Program-made: the position numbers and the translations under genes
Origin: Oligosphaera ethanolica
GTDB taxonomy: Bacteria > Verrucomicrobiota > Lentisphaeria > Oligosphaerales > Oligosphaeraceae
DNA: 64,000 bases
NCBI RefSeq assembly: GCF_030814695.1
Contig: NZ_JAUSVL010000001.1
Coordinates: 248,001-312,000, forward strand
Direction: 5' to 3'
The notes under the pieces: generated by a model
Databases searched by the model: none
Seen by the model: the letters and a program-made list of their open reading frames with translations, nothing else
What the model was told of the DNA's origin: nothing
Part shown: positions 1-8,904 of the stretch, in pieces
Layout: every line of letters begins with the position of its first letter
How positions within the stretch are numbered: position 1 is the stretch's first letter

Positions 1-1614
1 ACCGGCGTAGATGCCGTCGCCGCGATGGAACTTGGCGTTGATAGCACTGCGAATGCGGCCGGCGAGGGTCTGGTACTGCGTGGCCTCGTCACCACGACCA
101 AGGATGCGGGCGAATTCGGCCATAAGCGTCGCGTCATAGAAGTAATAGGCGCTGGAGGTCAGTTCCACGGGCGCCATGTGATCCTTGTCAAAAGGACACC
201 AGTCGCCCAGGCCGAAGCGCACGAGATTGCCTTCGGACATGCCTTGGCAGTAGTCCAGATAGAGCTTCATGGCGCCGTAATGGCGGCTGATGGTCGCCGT
301 GTCGCCGCAGAACAGATACAAGCGCCATGGGTATTCGAAGAGCAGAGTGTCCCAGGCCGGTCCGCTACCCCAGTTGAAGCCCCAGCCGCCGGTCGGGGCG
401 ATGCCGGGCAGTTGGCCGCTGGGCCGCTGCGTATCTGCCAGCAGCTGCACGAAGTGGGTGAAAGCCCGCCGCACGTCATAATTCCACAGGCCGGTCTCGG
501 TGGCCAGCTGGGCATCACCGGTCCAGCCGTTCTTTTCGCGGTGCGGGCAGTCAGTGGGAATGCCCACGAAATTCGAGAGAAAGCTCTGTTGCGTCATCGC
601 CTGGAGCTGGTTGGCGACGTCATGCGAACAGGCGAAAGCGCCGGCGCCGGCAAAAGCGTTATGCACCATGCAGGCGCGGATGGCGCTGAGTTTGGCGCCA
701 CCGCTGAGGATGACCTTCACATAGCGAAAACCGTGGTAAGTAAAACGCGGCGACCAGCTTTCCTCGCCCTGCCCTTTCAGTCGGTAGTGGTCTTCCTGAA
801 AGACGCCTTCCTTGACAAATTTGGCGATGTTCTCGCGATCAATGTCGCCATTGTCGGCGACGCGTTCGCTATACTGCAGCGCGACTTCGGCGCCGGCAGG
901 GCCCGACACCGTGATGTCGCAGTGCCCGGCCATATTGAGCGCAAAGTCATAGACCACCGCGCCGTCGGCGAGCGTCGTGCTCCCGGCCGCATCGATGCGC
1001 CGCATGACCTTGCAGGGCTCAAGGTCTTCGCGTACAATCAGCCCGCCAGGCGGATTGCATTGCCGGGCGGCGCGCCAGGCGCTGTCGTCAAAATCGGGAT
1101 CGGCGAAGCCGGGTATTTCCTTGGCGGCGTCATAGAATTCGCCGTTGCGCAGGCCATCGAAAGTCACGGGACTGGCGATGGTTTTCCAGCTCGCATTGCT
1201 GGACACGGCGACGCGGCCGTCGATTTCGACATCGCAGAGCAATTTGGGGAAATCGCGCCAGGGCGCCTTGTCAAAACACCACACTTCGTGGGTATGGCAA
1301 TTATACCAGCCATTGCCGAGGAGTACCACCAAGGCGTTCTTGCCAGGCCGCAGTAGCGCCGTGACGTCGTAGTCGATAAAGCTGGCGCGCCGATCGTACT
1401 GCGTCACCACGGGCGCCAACACGCGATCATCGACCTTCTGGCCATTGACGTACAACTCATGCCAGCCCAGGCCACACAGATACACCACGGCCTTTTTGGG
1501 GACCGTGGCGCACGCGAAGGTCTTGCGCAAATAGGGCGCCGGCCCGACCGGCGCGTTGTAGTTGCAGGTCCCATTGCTGCCATTGATCCAGTAACCATGC
1601 CATGTGCGTTTCAT
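1..1614 (-). CDS. alpha-L-rhamnosidase, GH78-like (3' end outside window)
   Basis: The minus strand is open without a stop from an ATG at 1614 to the window edge, giving the first 538 residues. The N-terminal part reads as the beta-sandwich domains of bacterial rhamnosidases (jelly-roll stretch with NGSNGTCNYN and GNGWYNCHTHEVW). The catalytic (alpha/alpha)6 domain then begins with GIPTDCPHREKNGWTGDAQ, the hallmark GH78 motif, followed by SGPAWDTLLFEYPWRLY. GH78 enzymes release terminal L-rhamnose from plant or microbial glycans. There is no signal peptide, so it is probably cytoplasmic and acts on imported oligosaccharides. A weak purine-rich AGGGACAGG lies just before the start. The C-terminal third is missing because of the window edge, not a mutation. 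Confidence 0.88.
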   Translation of the reverse strand, partial: MKRTWHGYWINGSNGTCNYNAPVGPAPYLRKTFACATVPKKAVVYLCGLGWHELYVNGQKVDDRVLAPVVTQYDRRASFIDYDVTALLRPGKNALVVLLGNGWYNCHTHEVWCFDKAPWRDFPKLLCDVEIDGRVAVSSNASWKTIASPVTFDGLRNGEFYDAAKEIPGFADPDFDDSAWRAARQCNPPGGLIVREDLEPCKVMRRIDAAGSTTLADGAVVYDFALNMAGHCDITVSGPAGAEVALQYSERVADNGDIDRENIAKFVKEGVFQEDHYRLKGQGEESWSPRFTYHGFRYVKVILSGGAKLSAIRACMVHNAFAGAGAFACSHDVANQLQAMTQQSFLSNFVGIPTDCPHREKNGWTGDAQLATETGLWNYDVRRAFTHFVQLLADTQRPSGQLPGIAPTGGWGFNWGSGPAWDTLLFEYPWRLYLFCGDTATISRHYGAMKLYLDYCQGMSEGNLVRFGLGDWCPFDKDHMAPVELTSSAYYFYDATLMAEFARILGRGDEATQYQTLAGRIRSAINAKFHRGDGIYAG

Positions 1615-2316
1615 TGTCCTGTCCCTAGTTGTGAGCCTGAGTGATAAAAGGGTAATGTGCGAAATCTTGTGATAGAAAGAAAAACTTGACTCAGTGGTTC
1701 TGAATCCTTTGCCTGCGCCTACGGGGCAAATTCACGCACAAATGCTTGACAAGCAGGTTATTGTAAAAAATTCTTTTTGCATAAGAAGAGTTTTGATCAT
1801 ATTTGCACCAGGAATCATTGATTGGCAACTACAGGTTTCATCACAAAACTTCGCACATTAACGATAAAAGACATCGCCCCATAAATTTGCCCGCTGAACT
1901 GGTCAACACACACGCATATCCCTTGCGGGCCACGCGTGATGGCCGCTTTTGCTTAACACATTCTTCAACGTAATACCACCCCCGCTTCACGCAAGCACCA
2001 CGCCCAGCAGTTTTCCGCAGCTGGCGGTCGCAACGACAAAGAAGCAGAGGTCTGGGACTGCCAAGCAACCTATCTTAATAAATCTGCGTCAATCTGCGGA
2101 ATCTGCGGACAAAAATACAACCAATGCCGCCGCCGGAACGGCTGCGCAATTCACGGCTATATTGCTGCCCGTGCCGTCACCGGTGTGGGCGCTTGACCAC
2201 GCCAACACCATCGCTGCCGCCAACACCGTCGCTGCCGCCAACACCGTCGCTGCCGCCGACACGGCCACAGGCGCCGCCATTATCTGTCAACTGAACGCCC
2301 CAGGGAGAGAATTGTC
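1615..2316. other. intergenic region between divergent glycosidase genes, with short repeats
   Basis: The first 250 bases are clearly AT-richer than the genes and probably hold the promoter of the rhamnosidase gene. Around 2078-2105 an AATCTGCG unit occurs three times in a row with 1-3 base spacers. From about 2208 to 2263 an 18-base unit (gccaacaccgtcgctgcc) is repeated about three times. No convincing gene is seen. Confidence 0.5.
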
Positions 2317-3663
2317 ATGAAAATCGCCGTTGACTTTGCCGCCGCATGCGGGAGGAAGATCAAGCCCTTGCACGGGATCAACAACAGCCCCATCGCCCTG
2401 TACAAGCCCCTGCCCGAGCTGCTGCAGGCCGGCATACCCTACATTCGCCTGCACGACACCGGCGGCGCCTACGGCGGCAACTGCTACGTGGACATACCCA
2501 ACGTCTTCCCGGATTTCAACGCCGACGAAAATGACCCGGCGTCTTACCGTTTTGAGTTCACCGACGCGTACTTCAAGCAGCTGGTCGCGTCGGGCATGAA
2601 GATCTTCTACCGCCTGGGCGTGACCATCGAGAACAACTTCCGGCTTCACGCCTACCGCATTGCGCCGCCCGCGGACCCGGCGAAATGGGCGCGCATCTGT
2701 GAACACGTCGTCCGGCACTACAACGAAGGCTGGGCAAACGGCTGCCACTACGGCATCGAGTACTGGGAAATCTGGAACGAGCCGGAAAATCCGCCCATGT
2801 GGAGCGGCACCCGCGATCAATTCTTTGAGCTCTATCAGGTCACCGCCACGCATTTGCGCGAATGCTTCCCGCACATCAAGATCGGCGGCTACGCTTCCTG
2901 CGGTTTTTACGCCATCAACCGCCCAAAACCCACGGAATTCTTCAAGAGCTTCATCACCTGGTTTGATGAATTCCTGCAGCTCGTGCGTAAAAACAAGCTG
3001 CCACTGGACTTCTACTCCTGGCACCTCTACACGACCGACCCGGAGGAAATCATCCTCCACGCCCGCTACGTCCGCCAAAAACTGGACGAGTACGGTTTCC
3101 AGCAGGTCGAAAGCATTTTCAACGAGTGGAATTTTGTGTCGCCGGATGAAGAGCGCCGCTGGGACCTGATGAAGGAAGCGCCGGGCGCGGCTTTCGTCGC
3201 CGCCGCGTTCGCGCTGATGCAGCGGGACAGCATCGACAAGGCCATGTATTACGACGCCCTACCCACCCGCCGCTACTGCGGGCTGTATTATTTCCCCAGC
3301 GGCAAGACCACGAAGACCTACTGTTCCTTCCTGGCCTTCAATCAGCTCTATAAGCTGGGCGACGAATGCGCCGCTAGCTGCGACGGCAAGAACGCCTACG
3401 TCCTGGCTGCTGCCGCCGGCACCAAGGGCGCCGTGCTCGCGGTCAACAACAGCAAGAAGGGCAAAAAGGTCGTCTGGGACATCAAAAACGCCCCCGCCGC
3501 CATGCAGGCATTCCTCATCAGCAGCAAGCACGCACTCGACCGCGTGGATTTCACCGCCGACTTCAGCCTGCCGCCATTCTCCGTGCTGCTGCTCCTCAGC
3601 AATGATGACCTGCAGAAGACCGCAGCGGTCAGCGCCACCGGCAAATTCGCCGGCCTGGGCTGA
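2317..3663 (+). CDS. GH39-like (clan GH-A) glycoside hydrolase
   Basis: A 448-residue protein without a signal peptide, so cytoplasmic. It has the TIM-barrel pattern of clan GH-A and is closest in feel to GH39 beta-xylosidases and related enzymes: KPLHGINNSP at the N-terminus, IRLHDTGGAYGG, then YWEIWNEPENPP near residue 150, which should supply the acid/base Glu, and ESIFNEWNFV near residue 270, which should supply the nucleophile Glu. The last 100 residues look like the beta-sandwich tail common in this family. A good GGGAGAG ribosome site precedes the ATG by about 6 bases. It is divergent from the rhamnosidase gene, which suggests a shared catabolic role. The substrate cannot be read from sequence. 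Confidence 0.8.
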   Translation: MKIAVDFAAACGRKIKPLHGINNSPIALYKPLPELLQAGIPYIRLHDTGGAYGGNCYVDIPNVFPDFNADENDPASYRFEFTDAYFKQLVASGMKIFYRLGVTIENNFRLHAYRIAPPADPAKWARICEHVVRHYNEGWANGCHYGIEYWEIWNEPENPPMWSGTRDQFFELYQVTATHLRECFPHIKIGGYASCGFYAINRPKPTEFFKSFITWFDEFLQLVRKNKLPLDFYSWHLYTTDPEEIILHARYVRQKLDEYGFQQVESIFNEWNFVSPDEERRWDLMKEAPGAAFVAAAFALMQRDSIDKAMYYDALPTRRYCGLYYFPSGKTTKTYCSFLAFNQLYKLGDECAASCDGKNAYVLAAAAGTKGAVLAVNNSKKGKKVVWDIKNAPAAMQAFLISSKHALDRVDFTADFSLPPFSVLLLLSNDDLQKTAAVSATGKFAGLG

Positions 3664-3678
3664 CGCGGCGGCTCATGT

Positions 3679-4647
3679 TCAGCGCGGGGTGGAATTGCGC
3701 GTCTGCACGGCCAGTTTTGATGGCGACACAGTGACTTTGGAATGTGGCGGCATGGCTTCGGTGAGCCACACGTTGCCGCCAACCACCGAGTGGTGGCCGA
3801 TGGTGATGTCGCCCAGAATGGTCGCCTCGGCGTAGATCGTGACGTGGTCCTCGATATTGGGGTGGCGCTTGGTGCCCTTGATGAGCTTGCCGCAGGCGTC
3901 CTTGGGAAAACTCAGTGCCCCCAGGGTGACGCCCTGGTAGAGCTTCACGTGTTCGCCGATGATCGCCGTTTCGCCGATGACCACGCCGGTGCCGTGGTCG
4001 ATGAAGAAATGCGCCCCAATGGTCGCGCCGGGATTGATGTCAATGCCGGTGACGGCGTGGGCGTACTCGCTCATCACTCGGGGAATCAGCGGCACTTTCT
4101 GCACGTAGAGTTCGTGGGCGAGGCGATGAATGCTGATGCACTTGAAACCCGGGTAGGCCAGGATGATCTCGTCCAGGGTGCGGGCGGCGGGATCGCCATC
4201 CAGCGCGGCCTGCGCGTCGGTCAGCAGCACTTCGCGAATCGCGGGCAGTTTCTGCAAGAGGGCAATGACGGTTTCCTGCGCGCGAGTCCGGCAGGGCTTG
4301 TCGCAGCTGTCTTTGTCACAACGGAAAGCATAGGCTTTGGCGACCTGGTCAGTCAGGCCGTTCTGGACCTGATTGAGCATTTCACCCAAGGCAAAGAACT
4401 GCCCCTCAGCATGGAACTGATGCCGGCCGGTGTAGCCTGGAAACAGCAACTCCAGCAGCTGTTGCAACAGGCGCAGAATCACCTCCTGCTGGGGGATGCC
4501 GCAACGCTCCATGTAGCTGACGCCACCAGCACGCTCATAGCTGGCGCACAGGCCATCAACAACGCCTTTGGCCAAATCGTCGTTCCACAAGCTGTCTTCC
4601 TGGCAGCGACGGCAATCGACAGTTCCCAGATTCAGTTCTTCGCTCAT
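3679..4647 (-). CDS. cysE: serine O-acetyltransferase
   Basis: Makes O-acetylserine from serine and acetyl-CoA, the first committed step of cysteine synthesis, in the cytoplasm. The C-terminal half is a left-handed beta-helix hexapeptide-repeat domain with the family signature around DINPGATIGAHFFIDHGTG, VVIGETAIIG and HPNIEDHVTIYA. The N-terminal 150 residues are helical, as in the longer serine acetyltransferases. I chose the ATG at 4647 (MSEELN) because the GGAG site lies 9 bases ahead; an ATG at 4653 lies only 3 bases from it, although that one overlaps the dtd stop codon as ATGA. About 322 residues. Last gene of the gltX-der-maf-dtd run; it converges on the GH39-like gene with a 15-base gap. 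Confidence 0.9.
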   Translation of the reverse strand: MSEELNLGTVDCRRCQEDSLWNDDLAKGVVDGLCASYERAGGVSYMERCGIPQQEVILRLLQQLLELLFPGYTGRHQFHAEGQFFALGEMLNQVQNGLTDQVAKAYAFRCDKDSCDKPCRTRAQETVIALLQKLPAIREVLLTDAQAALDGDPAARTLDEIILAYPGFKCISIHRLAHELYVQKVPLIPRVMSEYAHAVTGIDINPGATIGAHFFIDHGTGVVIGETAIIGEHVKLYQGVTLGALSFPKDACGKLIKGTKRHPNIEDHVTIYAEATILGDITIGHHSVVGGNVWLTEAMPPHSKVTVSPSKLAVQTRNSTPR

Positions 4648-4649
4648 GG

Positions 4650-5129
4650 TCATTTACTCCCAGGGTTGGACCGCTCAGGCGCGTCCTCGTGTTCTTTTTC
4701 CAGCATGATGGTCACAGGGCCGTCGTTCACTAGACGGACCGCCATGTTCGCACCAAAACGGCCCGTCGCCACAGGCAGACCGCCACAGGCAAGGCGTTCG
4801 ACAAAATGTTCGTAGAGCGGTTCCGATATCTCCGGCGGCGCTGCGTCAACAAAACTGGGCCGGCGCCCCCGGCGAGTGTCGCCATAAAGGGTGAACTGAC
4901 TGACAACCAGCATCTCGCCGTCGCCATCCAGCAGAGACAGATTCATTTTGCCGGCGGCGTCTTCGAACACGCGCAGATTGAGGCACTTGTCCGCGAGAAA
5001 TTCTGCCTCGGCGAGCGTATCGCCCAGGCGCACCCCCAGGAAGATGAGCAGGCCCCGGCCAATCTGGCCGACGACCTCCCCAGCGATGGTCACTGATGCC
5101 TCCGACACTCTCTGAATCAACGCCCGCAT
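4650..5129 (-). CDS. dtd: D-aminoacyl-tRNA deacylase
   Basis: 159 residues. Removes D-amino acids (and glycine mischarged on tRNA-Ala) from tRNA in the cytoplasm. Both catalytic-site motifs are visible: SQFTLYGD near residue 80 and the NDGPVT version of the NxGP(V/F)T motif near 137. The start [13 protein letters not shown] is typical, with GGAG placed 7 bases before the ATG. The C-terminus runs about a dozen residues beyond the last motif and is charged. Its stop overlaps the upstream alternative start of cysE by 4 bases, so translation is probably coupled. Normal length for the family. Confidence 0.94.
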   Translation of the reverse strand: MRALIQRVSEASVTIAGEVVGQIGRGLLIFLGVRLGDTLAEAEFLADKCLNLRVFEDAAGKMNLSLLDGDGEMLVVSQFTLYGDTRRGRRPSFVDAAPPEISEPLYEHFVERLACGGLPVATGRFGANMAVRLVNDGPVTIMLEKEHEDAPERSNPGSK

Positions 5130-5145
5130 CGCAGTTCTCCGCTTC

Positions 5146-5748
5146 TTAGCGTCCGACCAAGGCCAGGACCTCTTCCACCGGCAGGCCGATGACGTTGCTC
5201 AGCAGCCCGTCAATACCCGCCACGATCATCTCGCCGTGCTCCTGAATGCCGTAGGCGCCGGCCTTATCCAGCGGATTGACCAGGGCAAAATAGCCGTCGA
5301 TGACCGCGTCGTCCAAGGCGCGGAAGCGCACCGTCGTCCGCGCCAGCCAGCAGTGCTCGGCGCAGTCACGCAAGAGGCATACGCCGGTGAGCACAGTGTG
5401 CTCCCGGCCGGCAAAGGCCCGCAACATCGCCCGGGCCGCCGGCAGGTCCGCCGGCTTGCCGAAGATCTGTCCGGCGAAGGCGATGACGGTGTCCGCGCCC
5501 AGCACGAGCCGGCCGGGCATGGCCGCGGCAACGGCCCGGGCCTTGGCGCTGGCCAATCGCAGCACCAGCGCCTCGGGGCTCTCGCCCGCCTGGGGGGCTT
5601 CGGGGATGTCTGCCGTGCGGATCTCCAAAGGCACGCCCGCACGCACCAGCAGTTCGCGGCGCCGTGGCGATGCCGATGCCAGCACCAGCGTTTCATCGCC
5701 AGCCAGGCGCAAGGCGCTAATGGGTGTAATCGCCGTTGCTGCTGCCAT
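5146..5748 (-). CDS. maf: Maf-family nucleoside triphosphate pyrophosphatase
   Basis: 200 residues. Maf proteins hydrolyse dTTP, UTP or modified nucleotides to monophosphates, a house-cleaning role. Signature stretches are [12 protein letters not shown] near residue 25, GADTVI near 100 with its catalytic Asp, and AYGIQEHG followed by NVIGLP near the C-terminus. The usual YxIQ-G-x-A is here YGIQEHG. The ATG overlaps the der stop codon by one base (TGATG), so it is likely translated by re-initiation after der. A gap of only 16 bases separates it from dtd. Confidence 0.92.
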   Translation of the reverse strand: MAAATAITPISALRLAGDETLVLASASPRRRELLVRAGVPLEIRTADIPEAPQAGESPEALVLRLASAKARAVAAAMPGRLVLGADTVIAFAGQIFGKPADLPAARAMLRAFAGREHTVLTGVCLLRDCAEHCWLARTTVRFRALDDAVIDGYFALVNPLDKAGAYGIQEHGEMIVAGIDGLLSNVIGLPVEEVLALVGR

Positions 5749-7217
5749 CAGGATTTCCGCATGCCCTTACCGCGCTGGATGCGCCGTTTGGTCGCCTGGT
5801 ATTCACTTTCACGCGAACGTTTGGCACCGGCGGCCGAGCGTCGCGTGGCGTTGGCATTGTCGAGCGATTCGCGCTCGCGCAAGTCAATGAAGATGGGCAT
5901 GCCCGCCTCGGGGTAGAAGGCATCGCGAATCTGATTCTCCAAAAACTGCAGGTAGTTGCGCGGACAGAGCGACTTCTTGTTGACGAAGAGGAGGAAACTC
6001 GGCGGCGGACAGCCCCGCATGGTCCCGTAGAAAATCTTGAAACGCTTGAGGCCATTGCTCGGCGGCGGATTGCGCGCGAGGGTGTCCTGCAGAAACTGGT
6101 TGAAGACTGCCGTGGGCACGCTCACCCGCATTTGCTCGCGGACATGCAGGAGCTGCGCCGCGATCTGCTGGCAGTTGTGACCGCTCAGTGCGGATATCAG
6201 CAGAATCGGCGCGTGGTTCATGAAGGACATTTCCGCCCGCACCTGCGCCTGAAAATCGCGTGCTTTCACGCCCTCGGCGCTGACCAAGTCCCACTTGTTG
6301 GCCAGCAGCACGCAGGGCTTGCGCGCTTCGACAATGACCCGGCCGATGCGGCGTTCCTGGGTGGTGCAGGGGTCGGTACCGTCAATCATGAACAGCACGA
6401 TGTCGCAACGGCGAATCGCCGCTTCCGAGCGGGACAGACTGAAGAATTCGACCACGGTGTCAACCTGCTTCTTGCGGCGCATGCCGGCCGTGTCGATCAG
6501 CGTCAGCGGCAGCTCCGTGCCATCGACGGTAAGGGAGAAAGGTATCTCAATGGCGTCGCGCGTCGTGCCGGGAATGTCGCTGACCATCACGCGATTGGTC
6601 CCCAGCAGGCGATTCACCAGCGACGACTTGCCCACATTCGGGCGGCCAACCACGGCAATCTGCAAACGCTCCTCGGGGGCTTCCGCCGCGGCATCGCTTG
6701 CCGGCAGCAGCTGCATGGCGCGATCAACCAAGTCGGAGATGCCCAGGCGATGCGTGCAACTCGTGGGCACGATGTGCTCGTAACCCAGTGCGGCAAAGGC
6801 GCCTTCGGCTTCCGCACGAACCATGTCGTTGTCGGCCTTGTTGGCCGCGATGACCACCGGCTTGCCGGTGCGGCGTAGGAAATCGCTGACCTCTTGGTCC
6901 TGCGGGGTGATGCCGTCCTGGCAATTCAGCACCCAGATCAGCACCGATGCTTCGGCGACGACCTCGGCGACCTGCTCGCGGATCATGCCGTCAAAGAGAT
7001 CCGTGGCCTTTTCCCGGCTGTGAATGCCGAGACCGCCGGTGTCAACCAGCAGAAAACGCTGGCCAAAATGCTCGCAGGGCGCCGCCACGCGATCACGGGT
7101 GACCCCGCTTTGCTCGTGAACAATCGACACCCGCCGGCCGAGGATGTTGTTGAATAACGCGGACTTCCCGACATTCGGGCGGCCGACAATCGCAATAACA
7201 GGACGTGATGATGCCAT
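5748..7217 (-). CDS. der: ribosome biogenesis GTPase Der (EngA)
   Basis: Essential GTPase that helps 50S subunit maturation. Two tandem G domains are plain: GRPNVGKSALFNN close to the N-terminus and GRPNVGKSSLVNRL near residue 190, each with its DTGG/DTAG and NKAD/NKWD motifs, followed by the KH-like domain. I chose the ATG at 7217 (MASSRPVIAIVG), giving 489 residues, because a GAGAGAAAGA stretch lies ahead of it and the fold begins immediately; a GTG at 7250 would add 11 residues. The basic C-terminal tail after the KH domain is normal. Sits 103 bases after gltX and overlaps maf by one base. Confidence 0.95.
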   Translation of the reverse strand: MASSRPVIAIVGRPNVGKSALFNNILGRRVSIVHEQSGVTRDRVAAPCEHFGQRFLLVDTGGLGIHSREKATDLFDGMIREQVAEVVAEASVLIWVLNCQDGITPQDQEVSDFLRRTGKPVVIAANKADNDMVRAEAEGAFAALGYEHIVPTSCTHRLGISDLVDRAMQLLPASDAAAEAPEERLQIAVVGRPNVGKSSLVNRLLGTNRVMVSDIPGTTRDAIEIPFSLTVDGTELPLTLIDTAGMRRKKQVDTVVEFFSLSRSEAAIRRCDIVLFMIDGTDPCTTQERRIGRVIVEARKPCVLLANKWDLVSAEGVKARDFQAQVRAEMSFMNHAPILLISALSGHNCQQIAAQLLHVREQMRVSVPTAVFNQFLQDTLARNPPPSNGLKRFKIFYGTMRGCPPPSFLLFVNKKSLCPRNYLQFLENQIRDAFYPEAGMPIFIDLRERESLDNANATRRSAAGAKRSRESEYQATKRRIQRGKGMRKS

Positions 7218-7320
7218 GGTGCGGGTCTTTCTCTCTGGTTTTGTCGTCACTAATCAATCATTCGCGCCTGGCCATGGACTGTCGCACACACCCCATGCAG
7301 CCGCTGCCGCAGCGGCTGCG

Positions 7321-8904
7321 TCAGTATCTCTCCAAAGCAATTTTCAGGCGGGCCAGCGAGCGTTCGCGGCCCAGAAGCTCGACGGTCTCGTAGATGCCTG
7401 CGCCAACGCCGCTGCCGGTGACCGCCGCGCGCAAGGGCTGATTCAATTTGCCGTGGGCGAGACCGGCCTGGTCGCAGGCCGCCTGGATGGCGCTTTCAAT
7501 GCCCGCGGCAGCAAAGTCCGGCAGGGCCGCGAAGAGCGCCGATATGGCCTGCAGCGCGGCGCGCACGGCCGGGTCTTTGAGCTGCTTGACGCAGACTTTT
7601 TCGTCGTATTCCGGCACGTCGACGAAGAAGTACGACCACTGCTCCAGGTCGGCAAAGCGCTTCACGCGGCTCTGCATGAGGGCGCAGACCGCCTGCAGCT
7701 GACTGTCGCTGACGGCGCTCACCCATGGGTAGCGCTTGAGCCAGTCGCGGCTCACGGCCAGAAATTCGTCCGCCGGCATTTCGGCGATGTACTGGCCGTT
7801 GAGATTGGTCAGTTTCTGGATGTCCATCTGCGCGGATGCGTGGAGGACCCGCGACAGCGAGAACGCCGCGGTAAGCTCCTGGCGGCTCATCTTTTCGCGG
7901 TCGTCGCCGGGGGACCAGCCCAGCAGGCTCAGATAGTTGAACAGCGCGTCGGCGACAAAGCCGTTGTCGCGGAAATCGCCCACGAAGGCATCGCCATCGC
8001 GTTTGCTGTAGGGCTTGCCAGCGGCGTTGACGATCATGGGCAGGTGCGCGTAGGTCGGCACCACCGCGCCCAGGCAACTGAAAAGCATGATATGCCGGAA
8101 GGTGTTCTCCACGTGGTCATCGCCACGGATGATGTGGGTGATGCCCTGGGTGATGTCGTCAACCACATTGGCCAGATGGAAGACCGGCGAGCCGTCGCTG
8201 CGCACGATCACCACGTCGCGCATACTGTCCAGCGGCTTGCTCATATCGCCCTTGACCTCGTCGTGGTAGCTGATCACGCGTCGCGTAAAGCGCAGTATGG
8301 CGGCACCGGGAACGCTGAATTCCGCGCCGTCGCGCAGGATCGCGTCCTCTTTGCCGGCGAGAGTGAAGAGCACCTGTTCCGCCGCGTCGAGGACCTGCAG
8401 GTCCAGGCAGCCCGCCAGACAGCAGCCGCCCGGCGCTGGCGTGCCTTTTTTGGAGATGCCGGCGTAGTCCACGCCCTTGCCGTTGACCTGCACCGGGATC
8501 TCCGGGTGCACCGGCACGTCAACCGTGCCTACCGACGACACGCCGGGAATGCGCTCGGCCGCAAAGGGAATGCGGAAGACAATCGCCTCGCCACCGCCGC
8601 CCTTGGCATCGCGATAGGCATCGCCGGCAGCCAATAGACGCTCCGCCGCCGCCAGATGCTTCTGCACCTGCGACGTCTGGTACAACGGCGGCTTCTCATC
8701 AAAAGCCAAGCCAAGCCATTCCATGACCTCCAGCAGGGTCGCAATGGCCTCCGGCGTCGAACGCTCTAGATCCGTGTCCTCAATGCGCAGCAGAAATGAC
8801 CCGCCTTCATGCCGGGCAAACAACCAGTTGAAAATCGCCGCACGAATATTGCCGATGTGGACCTGGCCCGTCGGCGACGGCGCAAAACGAACACGCACAC
8901 TCAT
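7321..8904 (-). CDS. gltX: glutamyl-tRNA synthetase with unusual internal segment
   Basis: Charges tRNA-Glu (possibly also tRNA-Gln). The class I signature is FAPSPTGQVHIGN at residue 7 and the KMSKS equivalent is KPYSKRDG. The catalytic core and helical anticodon-binding C-terminus are recognisable, for instance RIEDTDLERSTPEA and HIIRGDDHVENT. I chose the ATG at 8904 (MSVRVRFAPS) with GAGGA about 10 bases upstream; this gives 527 residues, about 55 longer than the E. coli enzyme. The difference lies around residues 100-212: the usual Cys-containing, zinc-binding-type segment after the Rossmann half is absent and a different stretch of about 100 residues with CCLAGC is present. First gene of a minus-strand run with der, maf, dtd and cysE. 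Confidence 0.93.
   Translation of the reverse strand: MSVRVRFAPSPTGQVHIGNIRAAIFNWLFARHEGGSFLLRIEDTDLERSTPEAIATLLEVMEWLGLAFDEKPPLYQTSQVQKHLAAAERLLAAGDAYRDAKGGGGEAIVFRIPFAAERIPGVSSVGTVDVPVHPEIPVQVNGKGVDYAGISKKGTPAPGGCCLAGCLDLQVLDAAEQVLFTLAGKEDAILRDGAEFSVPGAAILRFTRRVISYHDEVKGDMSKPLDSMRDVVIVRSDGSPVFHLANVVDDITQGITHIIRGDDHVENTFRHIMLFSCLGAVVPTYAHLPMIVNAAGKPYSKRDGDAFVGDFRDNGFVADALFNYLSLLGWSPGDDREKMSRQELTAAFSLSRVLHASAQMDIQKLTNLNGQYIAEMPADEFLAVSRDWLKRYPWVSAVSDSQLQAVCALMQSRVKRFADLEQWSYFFVDVPEYDEKVCVKQLKDPAVRAALQAISALFAALPDFAAAGIESAIQAACDQAGLAHGKLNQPLRAAVTGSGVGAGIYETVELLGRERSLARLKIALERY

Noticed and set aside
25..1356. Long plus-strand open frame opposite the rhamnosidase gene
   Set aside because: Low-complexity composition with no motif; the minus strand carries clear GH78 motifs over the same bases.
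1841..2068. 75-codon minus-strand frame in the first intergenic region
   Set aside because: No ribosome site, no recognisable motif, and it lies in AT-rich promoter-like DNA.
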